From a virus, in IMG/VR virus record IMGVR_UViG_3300030098_000739, positions 616 through 23,370 of that record: a stretch of DNA of 22,755 nucleotides. One strand, given 5' to 3'. Positions 8,403 to 14,247 of this stretch are shown here, piece by piece; the first letter of the stretch is position 1; the number at the start of each line of letters is the position of its first letter. The notes under the pieces are model-generated. The model was not told the origin of the DNA. It saw only the letters and a list, made by a program, of their open reading frames with translations, and did not search any database. The position numbers and the translations under genes are program-made.

Positions 8403-9067
8403 TACACCCTCAAATATTGAATATCAGGCTGTAGTTTAAGAGACACCCTATCTTCATCCTCATCAGCGGCTCGTTGAAACTCTTCTTCATAAACAGTTTT
8501 TAACAACTGAACCAGTTGAGGATTCTTTTTCAATGCAATGTAGTATGATAATCCAGCAACCGCGCAAGGCAGAAAACGAAAAGGAAGATCTACATCGTTA
8601 GTAAGCGTATCGGCATCCTGTATTCTTTGAACATAGTAATACACTAACTGATCAGTGCTGTTTTCTGGTGTAGGCCACAAAGTTATTTGAGGGGTCGTTT
8701 GTCTGTTAAAATAATATTGACTAGGACGCGCTTGTGTTGCTTTGTCTGGAACAGACAGATAATCTCCTCGACTAATTTTCATAATATTAAAATCAGTGCT
8801 ACTTCTTCTAACGACCACCTCAAGTAAATCAACAACATCCGTTGTTAATGTCTCTGTAGCTTGGCCTTTTGTTAAGGTTATTGTGTTCTGTTGAACAGTC
8901 CAAAGATTAACGCCTCTGTTTGCCCAGTCAGCAAACATGAGATTCATAGAACGGCGTGCAGTACGCGCATCGTAACCAGTGCGAAGTTCTAACCCACACC
9001 TTTCATATGCCTCTTCTATAATGTCTGAAACATCGAGAGCGAAGTCTCTTGAGTTTGAAGTAGCCAT
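8402..9067 (-). CDS. head-tail connector (P22 gp4/T7 gp11-like), 221 aa
   Basis: The sequence has 'DVSDIIEEAYERCGLELRTG', 'ARRSMNLMFADWANRGVNLW', a central beta part, and 'ARPSQYYFNRQ', 'ITLWPTPENS', 'LVYYYVQRIQDAD', 'DLPFRFLPCAVAGLSYYIA'. These are the marks of a common phage connector or packaged-DNA stabilisation family that binds below the portal and forms the neck of short-tailed phages. I chose the ATG at 9067 rather than the GTG one codon earlier, because the ATG overlaps the upstream stop as TGATG and has GAGGAAG at a good distance. It may be a distant relative of the 215-residue adaptor at 6516-7163. The family assignment rests on motif memory, not on a search. Confidence 0.75.
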   Translation of the reverse strand: MATSNSRDFALDVSDIIEEAYERCGLELRTGYDARTARRSMNLMFADWANRGVNLWTVQQNTITLTKGQATETLTTDVVDLLEVVVRRSSTDFNIMKISRGDYLSVPDKATQARPSQYYFNRQTTPQITLWPTPENSTDQLVYYYVQRIQDADTLTNDVDLPFRFLPCAVAGLSYYIALKKNPQLVQLLKTVYEEEFQRAADEDEDRVSLKLQPDIQYLRV

Positions 9068-9744
9068 CACTCTTCCTCATTGTAAAGGTTATCAAATATC
9101 CTATTCACATCTAGTGTATAGTCTAAATCACTTTTTGAATAGTGTACATGTTGAGAAGGCTTAAAGTGTGGCGCACCTTCGCCTGTCTCAAACCAAGCAG
9201 GGTGTGTAACCCTTACACGATTATTGGGCAAGGCAACAATGTTTCCTGTCCATTCACCAGCATCAAGAAGTTGCAAAACATGACTTTGCTTATGTTGCGC
9301 TGGGTCATCTGCTATTTCGGACTCGGAGTAATCTACTGTAAACAGGTACTTTGCAGGAAAGAACTCACTGTCTATTTTAGCCAACCAAGGGCAGGGCGTA
9401 GCTCGGTCTATCACATAAACAGCGTGATTATGCGATGAACAATCCCAAGGTTGAGCATCATATGTGTTCATAGGTTCAGGCCATTCCTCTAAAGGTATAT
9501 CAGCAACTAGAGCGGTTATGGGCATCCTAGCCCACATTGCACCTCCATGTACCGTATCTTCCTCTTCACCTTCTGCTTCACTTCCAGTAAATATAACTTG
9601 GAAACTCAGACATCTGTTAGGCATGGACGTTACGCCAACGACCATCGCGTGCAAAAACTCACCATGATAGTCCTCATGGTTATGAGTATACTCGCGCCGC
9701 ACCCATGCCTTAAAGTAGGGAACGTTGCTATATAAATATGGCAT
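9067..9744 (-). CDS. conserved marine phage protein of unknown function, 225 aa
   Basis: The start 'MPYLYSNVPYFKAWVRREY' and later 'GEFLHAMVVGVTSMPNRCL', 'GAMWARMPITALVAD', 'QPWDCSSHN', 'KYLFTVDYS', 'HKQSHVLQLLDAGEWTGN' and 'LPNNRVRVTHPAWF' match a protein I recognise from many uncultured marine phage genomes, where its function is not known. It is a soluble mixed alpha/beta protein rich in Trp, His and aromatic residues, with no signal peptide. It overlaps both neighbours (TAATG with the 73-residue gene's stop region, TGATG into the connector gene). An assembly or minor virion role is likely from its location; nothing catalytic can be seen. Confidence 0.7.
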   Translation of the reverse strand: MPYLYSNVPYFKAWVRREYTHNHEDYHGEFLHAMVVGVTSMPNRCLSFQVIFTGSEAEGEEEDTVHGGAMWARMPITALVADIPLEEWPEPMNTYDAQPWDCSSHNHAVYVIDRATPCPWLAKIDSEFFPAKYLFTVDYSESEIADDPAQHKQSHVLQLLDAGEWTGNIVALPNNRVRVTHPAWFETGEGAPHFKPSQHVHYSKSDLDYTLDVNRIFDNLYNEEE

Positions 9745-9965
9745 TAGGCTTTAGATACTTTGTATCCTAGCTTTTTAGCAGCGGCACGAAGTTGTGCAAC
9801 AGTCATCTTTTTGCCACCAGTAGAACCGCCTTTTTTCATCATCCGCATCTTTTTGCCGCCCGTTGCGCCGCCTTTAGCCATTCTTCTGACTTTACCACCA
9901 GCACGGTAGCCTTTTTTCTTCATTACTTTACCACCAGCACGGTAGCCTTTTTTCTTCATTGCCAT
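9744..9965 (-). CDS. tiny Lys/Gly-rich protein built of repeats, 73 aa
   Basis: The protein starts Met-Ala, then has the 12-residue unit 'MKKKGYRAGGKV' twice, identical also at DNA level, then two looser units ('MAKGGATGGKKMRM', 'MKKGGSTGGKKM'). It ends in 'TVAQLRAAAKKLGYKVSKA', which resembles a SAP/Rho-N-type helical tail. It is strongly basic. The start at 9965 has AAGGAGG upstream, next to the TAA of the preceding gene. Met codons at the head of each unit could serve as internal starts. It is the last member of a run of basic mini-proteins. Nucleic-acid or packaged-DNA binding is a guess from charge; the function is unknown. Confidence 0.65.
   Translation of the reverse strand: MAMKKKGYRAGGKVMKKKGYRAGGKVRRMAKGGATGGKKMRMMKKGGSTGGKKMTVAQLRAAAKKLGYKVSKA
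9889..9960 (-). repeat. perfect 36-bp tandem duplication
   Basis: The bases 9889-9924 and 9925-9960 are identical. The period of 36 keeps the reading frame and duplicates the 12-residue unit 'MKKKGYRAGGKV' at the N-terminus of the 73-residue protein. Absence of any difference, even at wobble positions, points to recent slippage or unequal exchange. Confidence 0.95.
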
Positions 9966-9975
9966 AATTACCTCC

Positions 9976-10356
9976 TTATGACTGTGTTACTGCGCCCTTT
10001 GTGCGCTTTCTACGGTTAGACATTATCACACCGCAACCTCTTGCAACAGCGGTTCCTGGAATCTTTTTACCTCTAAATTTACGTTTAGAAGTTGTTTCAA
10101 CTACACCGCCTGAATTAAGGTTACGAACCTTTGCTCTTTTAGTGTTAGCAACTACTGTTTGACCTTTACTACCTGCTTTTTTCTTTTTACGAGCAGTTTT
10201 TGCACGTTCTTGTTTTGAAAGACTTTGAGCTTTTTTGCGCGGCAAACACCTGTCAGGGTTCTTCTTATCTTTAGACGTACCACATTTACCCTTAATGCTT
10301 CCATCAGAGCCAATGCGAACCCAGTCCTGTTTTAGCCATTCTTTAAGCTCACCCAT
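9976..10356 (-). CDS. basic conserved phage protein with Cys motif, 126 aa
   Basis: The N-terminal half has 'LKEWLKQDWVRIGSDGSIKG' followed by 'KCGTSKDKKNPDRCLPRKKA', 'SLSKQERAKTARKKKKAGSK' and 'GQTVV'. I recognise this pattern from many large phages and some other viruses, without a known function. The two Cys residues 13 apart could bind metal or form a disulfide. The C-terminal half has 'NSGGVVETTSKRKFRGKKIP' and 'ARGCGVIMSNRRKRTKG', which share the GG-x-V and RGCG-x-V pieces with the protein at 15811-16149. It is strongly basic. Its ATG overlaps the stop of the upstream gene (TAATG). DNA or RNA binding is inferred from charge only. Confidence 0.7.
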   Translation of the reverse strand: MGELKEWLKQDWVRIGSDGSIKGKCGTSKDKKNPDRCLPRKKAQSLSKQERAKTARKKKKAGSKGQTVVANTKRAKVRNLNSGGVVETTSKRKFRGKKIPGTAVARGCGVIMSNRRKRTKGAVTQS

Positions 10357-10580
10357 TACTTGCCCTTTCTTTTACCGCCCTTAGACTTCTTGGCATAGTT
10401 TGGGTCTTTACAATACTTTGATGCAGCAAGATTTGCGTATGCGCTTGGGTATGTATCAAATGTGCGCTTTGCCCAAGCCTTACCCTCTGGACATATTTTG
10501 CTGCCCTTAGACTTTTTAGAAACCTTACCACCTTTTTTATAATAGGTGAGTCCTTTTGGTGTACCGCTACGCTTTTGCAT
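10356..10580 (-). CDS. basic small protein with CPEGKxWAKRxFDxYPSAYAN motif, 74 aa
   Basis: The core 'CPEGKAWAKRTFDTYPSAYA' with a second Cys in 'ASKYCKD' is a conserved motif I have seen in small proteins of many phages; no function is known to me. Lys-rich tails flank it: 'YYKKGGKVSKKSKG' before and 'AKKSKGGKRKGK' after. The 'KGGKV' piece echoes the repeat in the 73-residue protein. The start at 10580 lies 14 bases inside the preceding 43-codon gene. The Cys pair is 27 residues apart and could bind metal. A role in DNA condensation, packaging or host takeover would fit the charge, but none is shown. Confidence 0.7.
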   Translation of the reverse strand: MQKRSGTPKGLTYYKKGGKVSKKSKGSKICPEGKAWAKRTFDTYPSAYANLAASKYCKDPNYAKKSKGGKRKGK

Positions 10581-10698
10581 TTTTTCTAGACTTTCTCAAA
10601 ACATTAGTGAGAGTTTTGGCTTGTTTAGCATGTAATTTAGATGCTTTTTTCAAGCCTTTTACAACTTTTCTGACTTTATTTCGGCTTGTTTTTCTCAT
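10567..10698 (-). CDS. very small Lys/Arg-rich protein, 43 aa
   Basis: My translation of the minus strand from ATG 10698 gives 'MRKTSRNKVRKVVKGLKKAS' followed by 'KLHAKQAKTLTNVLRKSRKN' and 'AKA', then TAG at 10569-10567. The ATG overlaps the TGA of the preceding 51-codon gene (ATGA) and its end overlaps the next gene by 14 bases. This tight coupling on both sides, and composition like its neighbours, support a real gene. The upstream purine stretch (AAAGAGAAAGAA) is only a weak ribosome-binding site. The product is probably one amphipathic basic helix. Function unknown. Confidence 0.6.
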   Translation of the reverse strand: MRKTSRNKVRKVVKGLKKASKLHAKQAKTLTNVLRKSRKNAKA

Positions 10699-10850
10699 TT
10701 CTTTCTCTTTCTTTTAGAGGCACAATGTGCTCTTTCGCTAAAACCACGGGGGCGTTTACAGTTTATCTTGGCTTTTCGCTTCTTGCTCCACTTTTTCTTC
10801 TGTGGGGGCTTGGAGATTTGGCTTGCGAGTTGTCCACGCGATATTGTCAT
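10695..10850 (-). CDS. hidden 51-aa basic Cys protein overlapping the upstream gene
   Basis: From ATG 10850 the minus strand reads 'MTISRGQLASQISKPPQKKK', then 'WSKKRKAKINCKRPRGFSER', then 'AHCASKRKRKK' and TGA. A strong AGGAG stands seven bases before the ATG, inside the coding part of the membrane-protein gene that ends at 10756, so 95 bases are read in two frames. The piece 'CKRPRGFSERAHCASK' resembles a compact conserved motif of small phage proteins (Cys pair 12 apart, aromatic-Ser between). The stop overlaps the next ATG. The good ribosome site, motif and coupling make it credible despite its size. Function unknown; nucleic-acid or metal binding is possible. Confidence 0.72.
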   Translation of the reverse strand: MTISRGQLASQISKPPQKKKWSKKRKAKINCKRPRGFSERAHCASKRKRKK

Positions 10851-11019
10851 TAACCCTCTCCTGTAGGTAATAGTCCCAAAGTTCTGCTAATAATTTATGG
10901 TTTTGGTCTACCTTAACGGAAATAACAGCAGTTTCTGTTTTTAACTCAACAACAGAAAAAGCTATCCAACTAATAAACGCAAGGCTTGCGCCACTAATTA
11001 AGGTGCTTATGTTTAACAT
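10756..11019 (-). CDS. small single-pass membrane protein with coiled-coil-like tail, 87 aa
   Basis: Residues 5-25 ('STLISGASLAFISWIAFSVV') form one hydrophobic segment. A polar helical tail follows ('VISVKVDQNHKLLAELWDYY') and a charged end ('EEKVEQEAKSQ'). I use ATG 11019, which has GGAGG five bases upstream, rather than the GTG two codons earlier. The start overlaps the Lys-Cys-stop of the basic 94-residue gene by seven bases. The shape (one N-terminal membrane anchor plus soluble helix) is seen in some holin-accessory and spanin-type proteins, and also in uncharacterised phage membrane proteins. No specific assignment is possible. Confidence 0.62.
   Translation of the reverse strand: MLNISTLISGASLAFISWIAFSVVELKTETAVISVKVDQNHKLLAELWDYYLQERVNDNIAWTTRKPNLQAPTEEKVEQEAKSQDKL
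10858..10862 (-). promoter_or_regulatory. ribosome-binding site of the hidden 51-aa gene
   Basis: AGGAG on the minus strand, seven bases before ATG 10850. It lies inside the codons for Gln-Glu-Arg of the 87-residue membrane protein, so translation of the small gene begins within the larger one. Confidence 0.7.
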
Positions 11020-11297
11020 TTCCACCTCCGCCTTGCCTGACGTAAACGGCTGTTGGGATTCTTAGCCGCTTTAGGAAACTTCTTCATTTGACCTGCGCTA
11101 CGCGCACAAAACGATTTGCGCCTTTTAGCGGCGGCAGAACCTTTTTTAACTTTGCCAGTCACTGCGGTTTTAAGTTTAGAACCAGGGTTTTCTCGCCTAT
11201 AACGAGCAACACCAGCCTTAGTCATTCCCGCTCCACTTTTAGTAGAGCGGAAATACTTTTTGGTTTTGGGTGGTTGCTTGTCTCTTTTACGAGCCAT
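11013..11297 (-). CDS. basic DNA-binding-like phage protein with RRKSFCAR motif, 94 aa
   Basis: The protein is almost entirely Lys, Arg, Ala and Gly. It contains 'STKSGAGMTKAGVARYRREN', 'PGSKLKTAVTGKVKKGSAAA', 'KRRKSFCARSAGQMKKFP' and ends in 'RLRQARRRWKC'. This succession is a recognisable conserved family of small phage and virus proteins (I believe a DUF family; I cannot confirm the number). The function is unknown. I chose ATG 11297; a TTG four codons earlier overlaps the previous stop and is less likely. The upstream purine stretch (TTTGGG) is weak. It is the first of a run of basic mini-proteins that ends at 9744. Confidence 0.72.
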   Translation of the reverse strand: MARKRDKQPPKTKKYFRSTKSGAGMTKAGVARYRRENPGSKLKTAVTGKVKKGSAAAKRRKSFCARSAGQMKKFPKAAKNPNSRLRQARRRWKC

Positions 11298-11301
11298 ATT
11301 A

Positions 11302-11577
11302 CTACCCAAAGAAAGCGGTTATTGAGTCCACGTTTGTCAATGTAACATGACAACCGTCTTCAAATATAATTCCGTGATCAGGAATAGTGATTTGAGTGTC
11401 ATCACCAGCTACAAACGTCATAGTCAAAAGTGTTGTGCCAGAGCCACCACCGCTTCTAAAAACAGCCGCTGGAGAACCACTACCTGCTGAACGCACAACA
11501 AACGATTTTAATCGGGTTCTACCACCAATTAGAGTTCCTGTTGACGTAGCGGTTTTTGCAAAAATAGAAGCAGCCAT
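11302..11577 (-). CDS. small beta-rich structural-type protein, 91 aa
   Basis: The product has 'IFAKTATSTGTLIGGRTRLK', 'SFVVRSAGSGSPAAVFRSGG' and 'DDTQITIPDHGIIFEDGCHV', a strand-rich pattern that fits a small virion decoration or tail component. There is no membrane segment. The start at 11577 has AGGAGG six bases upstream, right after the stop of the 161-residue gene. From memory, similar 90-residue proteins ('GGRTRLKxxxVxxxGxxGxxxFRDGG') are found beside capsid genes in marine phages. A capsid-surface role is inference. Confidence 0.65.
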   Translation of the reverse strand: MAASIFAKTATSTGTLIGGRTRLKSFVVRSAGSGSPAAVFRSGGGSGTTLLTMTFVAGDDTQITIPDHGIIFEDGCHVTLTNVDSITAFFG

Positions 11578-11589
11578 ATCAGCCTCCTA

Positions 11590-12075
11590 TTAAGCAGTTG
11601 GTGAATCAGAAGCAATACCAAAGAACTTTAGAGCAATGACCGCGCCACCTGTGCCTGCTGCACCAGAAATTACAAGTTCAACTTCGTCAGCTGTTTCCGT
11701 AGCCTTAGTAGTAGCACCACCAGACATACCAAGAACACCGTTACAAGGGAAGAAACCTTTAAATCCTGTTGAGTCAATAGCAACAGTAATATTGTCTACA
11801 AACCCATCTGTGTCTGCATCTGTACCGATATCAACAAGATTAACTGAATTTGCTGCGGCACTTGTTACTGTGATGGCAACACCCATAGGAATAAAGTTAG
11901 ACGGGATTCCGATTGATGATTCTTTATGATCTGTGCCACTCGCAGCGACTGTAATTGAAGTGCTGTAGGTAGACAAAGTCATTTCATTGGTAAGAGCACC
12001 TGTGGTGGTGTTCTTAATAATAGTTTTAAACCCGTTCTCTGAACGAACAGGACCGTTAAAAGTAGTATTAGCCAT
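11590..12075 (-). CDS. structural-type protein just downstream of the capsid gene, 161 aa
   Basis: The sequence begins 'MANTTFNGPVRSENGFKTII' and is otherwise Thr/Ser/Gly/Ala-rich with alternating strands ('STSITVAASGTDHKESSIGI', 'MGVAITVTSAAANSVNLVDI', 'AVIALKFFGIA'). This composition is typical of virion surface proteins. I use ATG 12075, since AGGAG stands six bases before it; a second ATG two codons earlier overlaps the ribosome site. It is the first gene after the capsid terminator. A decoration or head-fibre role is inferred from position and composition. Confidence 0.68.
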   Translation of the reverse strand: MANTTFNGPVRSENGFKTIIKNTTTGALTNEMTLSTYSTSITVAASGTDHKESSIGIPSNFIPMGVAITVTSAAANSVNLVDIGTDADTDGFVDNITVAIDSTGFKGFFPCNGVLGMSGGATTKATETADEVELVISGAAGTGGAVIALKFFGIASDSPTA

Positions 12076-12131
12076 GTGCATCTCCTGTCGTGGCTAGTGT
12101 CAACCCCCCAATGGAGTTGTCAGGATAATTA

Positions 12132-12160
12132 ACTATACACAAAAAAAGGGCGACTGCAAA
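12132..12160 (-). promoter_or_regulatory. possible sigma70-type promoter overlapping the capsid terminator
   Basis: On the minus strand TTTGCA (12160-12155), 17 bases, then TATAGT (12137-12132; five of six to TATAAT). The -35-like box lies in the terminator loop. It could restart transcription of the genes below the terminator. The match is moderate and unproven, and the host's promoter rules are not known. Confidence 0.25.
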
Positions 12161-12170
12161 GCCGCCCTTT
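12141..12170 (-). terminator. rho-independent terminator after the major capsid gene
   Basis: The minus strand reads AAAGGGCG, a ten-base loop, CGCCCTTT, running into a tract of seven T (12147-12141). The eight-base stem is perfect (12145-12152 with 12163-12170). It stands about 22 bases after the capsid gene's stop. The T tract exists only in the minus direction, so it serves the late operon. Placement behind the capsid gene is like the T7 late terminator after gene 10. Confidence 0.88.
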
Positions 12171-12192
12171 AGTCCCTTGGGAGGAAAATATC

Positions 12193-13104
12193 TTATGCGC
12201 CTGGTGAACCAAACACACAACGAGGGTCTGAGAACCCGAAGCTATAACGCTCACGAGCCTTAAACCGCATGTTTCCAGTATCAAAGTCTGCTTCCATCTG
12301 TGTTGATAAAGGCACACGTTCAAAATGAAGGAAACCACGCGGAGCATCTGTCAACAAGAAGAAAGCATCCGTGTCTGTAAGGAAGTCGTTGATGGCATAA
12401 CCATCAGGCAACATTCCCATAGAACGAAGTGCATTTATGTCGTTGTCAGCAGTCCCCACACGAAGATTTGAAACCAACAGACGCTCGGCTACAAACTGTA
12501 GCTGACGAGGTACAATAAGTTTCAATCCGCGTAAAGCAACCCTCATGCCACGCTCGTCAACAAAACCAGCGATGTTGATAAGAGCGTCTTCCAAAGAAGT
12601 TTCGTTCAAATCAGCAGCAGTTGATGGTTCGTTGGCAAATGTGCCACCGTTTGTCAGGGGATGAGAAGCATCACACAAGGCAACACCGTCACCGCCAGCA
12701 TTTGCGCCAGCACTAAAAGCATTGTTTAAGATAGATGCAGCTTTAACCTGCTTTGTGTGCGCCATTGAACGAGCAAGAGCACGCGTGTAGCGACTTGACA
12801 GACGATCATAAAGATTGTCCTCAACAGCCTCTTCAGTAATGCTGAAAGCCAGTGCAATGGTTTCGTGGTTGTACCGAGCAGTAAATGCTTCATTGGCATC
12901 GTCAAAACTAACCGCAGAACCCTCTGCTTTAGTTGGTGCTGAACCAAACCCTGATAGCATTACCTCCTCTTCAAATGCACGATCTGAAGACTCGGTGGTG
13001 AAAATTTCGGCGTGCTGGTTTTCATACCTGTCATACTCCATTCCAAACAGAGCATTTAGGCCAGGCTCCAGCTCTTTCGCCAGTTGTGCGCGAGAAATAG
13101 CCAT
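12193..13104 (-). CDS. major capsid protein (HK97-fold, Mu gpT-like family), 303 aa
   Basis: The protein has the usual length and marks of a family of phage major head proteins: 'YDRYENQHAEIFTTESSDRA', 'EEEVMLSGFG', 'FSITEEAVEDNLYDRL', 'YTRALARSMAHTKQVKAASI' then 'LNNAF', 'LCDASHPL', and a C-terminal strand region 'FKARERYSFGFSDPRCVFGS'. It forms the icosahedral shell. No protease gene or long N-terminal delta domain is visible; a separate scaffold gene lies upstream. The start at 13104 has AAGGAGG 8-9 bases upstream. A strong terminator follows the gene, which fits its need for high, separately controlled expression. Confidence 0.85.
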   Translation of the reverse strand: MAISRAQLAKELEPGLNALFGMEYDRYENQHAEIFTTESSDRAFEEEVMLSGFGSAPTKAEGSAVSFDDANEAFTARYNHETIALAFSITEEAVEDNLYDRLSSRYTRALARSMAHTKQVKAASILNNAFSAGANAGGDGVALCDASHPLTNGGTFANEPSTAADLNETSLEDALINIAGFVDERGMRVALRGLKLIVPRQLQFVAERLLVSNLRVGTADNDINALRSMGMLPDGYAINDFLTDTDAFFLLTDAPRGFLHFERVPLSTQMEADFDTGNMRFKARERYSFGFSDPRCVFGSPGA

Positions 13105-13116
13105 AACTGAGCCTCC

Positions 13117-13761
13117 TTATACGCCAGTCGTAGAAACAGTGCCCTGTGCAATGCTACCGTTAGGAGCATTGAAGTGGTTGTTTATACGAACGATTAATGG
13201 GATGCCAGCAGCACTAAAATCTGAGTTTTCTGGGTCATCGAGAATACCCATAATACGCAGAGCATGTGTGTTGGTGGCAGCGACGGTGTTCAGATCCGCA
13301 GTCGCAGAAGAAATACCTGTTGTGGTAGAACCGCTGTTACCTGTTGCAAGCTGAATGTTTGCAAACACCGCTGTACGAAGTTCTGCTTCAGTATCGTTAG
13401 AAGCCTGTACATTGGATGTCGCAATGGTAAACAACATTGCAGGATCATCATACAGAAAAGCCCTGACGGGGAAATTAGAATCCGCACCAGAACCAGGCCA
13501 GAAATTAGAGAAAACCGTTTCTCCAGTGGTAGAACTGACATATTCGCATCCGTTGAACACACCCACGATTGAAACCGTGCCACCAGCGGCAGCTTGTAGG
13601 TCATCAATCACTCCAGCGGCAAGCGGTATTACAGGCATGCCTTGGAAGATTGGGTTGGAGTTGTCAGATGCAATGCGATACTCAGTTGTACCAATGGAGG
13701 CTGGGGCTGACCCTAGCATGCCATATGGTCTTAGACCAAAGGCTCCATTTGCATTTGCCAT
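13117..13761 (-). CDS. capsid-associated/decoration-type protein, 214 aa
   Basis: The N-terminus 'ANANGAFGLRPYGMLGSAPA' followed by 'EYRIASDNSNPIFQGMPVIP', 'VGVFNGCEYVSSTTGETVFS' and 'NFWPG' matches a protein I know from many marine phages, always beside the capsid gene and usually annotated as hypothetical or structural. It is beta-rich and soluble. The start at 13761 has GAAGGAG about nine bases upstream. It lies between the 154-residue gene and the major capsid gene. A role on the capsid surface or as a minor capsid protein is inferred from gene order. Confidence 0.7.
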   Translation of the reverse strand: MANANGAFGLRPYGMLGSAPASIGTTEYRIASDNSNPIFQGMPVIPLAAGVIDDLQAAAGGTVSIVGVFNGCEYVSSTTGETVFSNFWPGSGADSNFPVRAFLYDDPAMLFTIATSNVQASNDTEAELRTAVFANIQLATGNSGSTTTGISSATADLNTVAATNTHALRIMGILDDPENSDFSAAGIPLIVRINNHFNAPNGSIAQGTVSTTGV

Positions 13762-13779
13762 GAGAATAACTCCTTCTCA

Positions 13780-14244
13780 CTATGAATCAGAGTCGTTTTT
13801 ACGACCTCCGAAAGTTACACGACTTTGCCTATCGTTAGTAATAGGCATCGAAGGATGTTGCTCCTTCATTAAGTCCTGATCCACAGCAGACATTTGTTCA
13901 CGAGTCCGTCCTCGGTAGTATTCGGTTCTTTCCTGCGCTGTCTCTTCAGGGATTCTTGCCAGCATTAATCCACCGTGTCCAATAACACCAGTATGTGATC
14001 CTTCGTCAATTACAGCATAATCAGTTTCAGAATACTCATCGGCTCTGACAGGTTCCCATCCTTCACGCATTTTCGCATGGACGTTAATCTTATCGTCATC
14101 ACCTCTAAGTGCTGTCCGAATCCAACGATGCCTATATCCGTCTGGAGCATCTGGTGCCTCTAACCGACTTGGCGGTGCCCAAGGCTTTCTGCGCGATGTT
14201 TTTTCGCGGGTTTCATTAGACCGTGGTTTTCTTGTCTCACTCAT
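13780..14244 (-). CDS. conserved phage protein between scaffold and capsid genes, 154 aa
   Basis: The protein is polar and charged. It contains 'RRKPWAPPSRLEAPDAPDGY' followed by 'RHRWIRTALRGDDD', then 'REGWEPVRADEYSETDYAVI', 'GVIGHGGLMLARIPEETAQE', and ends in 'EQHPSMPITNDRQSRVTFGG'. I recognise this pattern as a highly conserved marine phage protein found in head gene blocks; its function is not known to me. It has no membrane segment or catalytic motif. The start at 14244 lies three bases after the scaffold stop with AAAGGA nearby. Co-conservation with scaffold and capsid genes suggests a head assembly role. Confidence 0.7.
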   Translation of the reverse strand: MSETRKPRSNETREKTSRRKPWAPPSRLEAPDAPDGYRHRWIRTALRGDDDKINVHAKMREGWEPVRADEYSETDYAVIDEGSHTGVIGHGGLMLARIPEETAQERTEYYRGRTREQMSAVDQDLMKEQHPSMPITNDRQSRVTFGGRKNDSDS

Positions 14245-14247
14245 AGC

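Noticed and set aside
6516-9744. Possible programmed frameshift in tail assembly genes as in long-tailed phages
   Set aside because: There is no tape-measure gene and no pair of overlapping chaperone frames with a slippery heptamer here.
12098-12103. Perfect TTGACA on the minus strand before the 161-aa gene
   Set aside because: The bases 17 further on (TGCACA) do not resemble a -10 box and would put the RNA start inside the gene.
12815-13879. Long open frames on the plus strand (179 and 174 codons) opposite the capsid and decoration genes
   Set aside because: They lie antisense to well-supported genes, have no ribosome site or motif, and their composition mirrors the reverse strand of the real genes.
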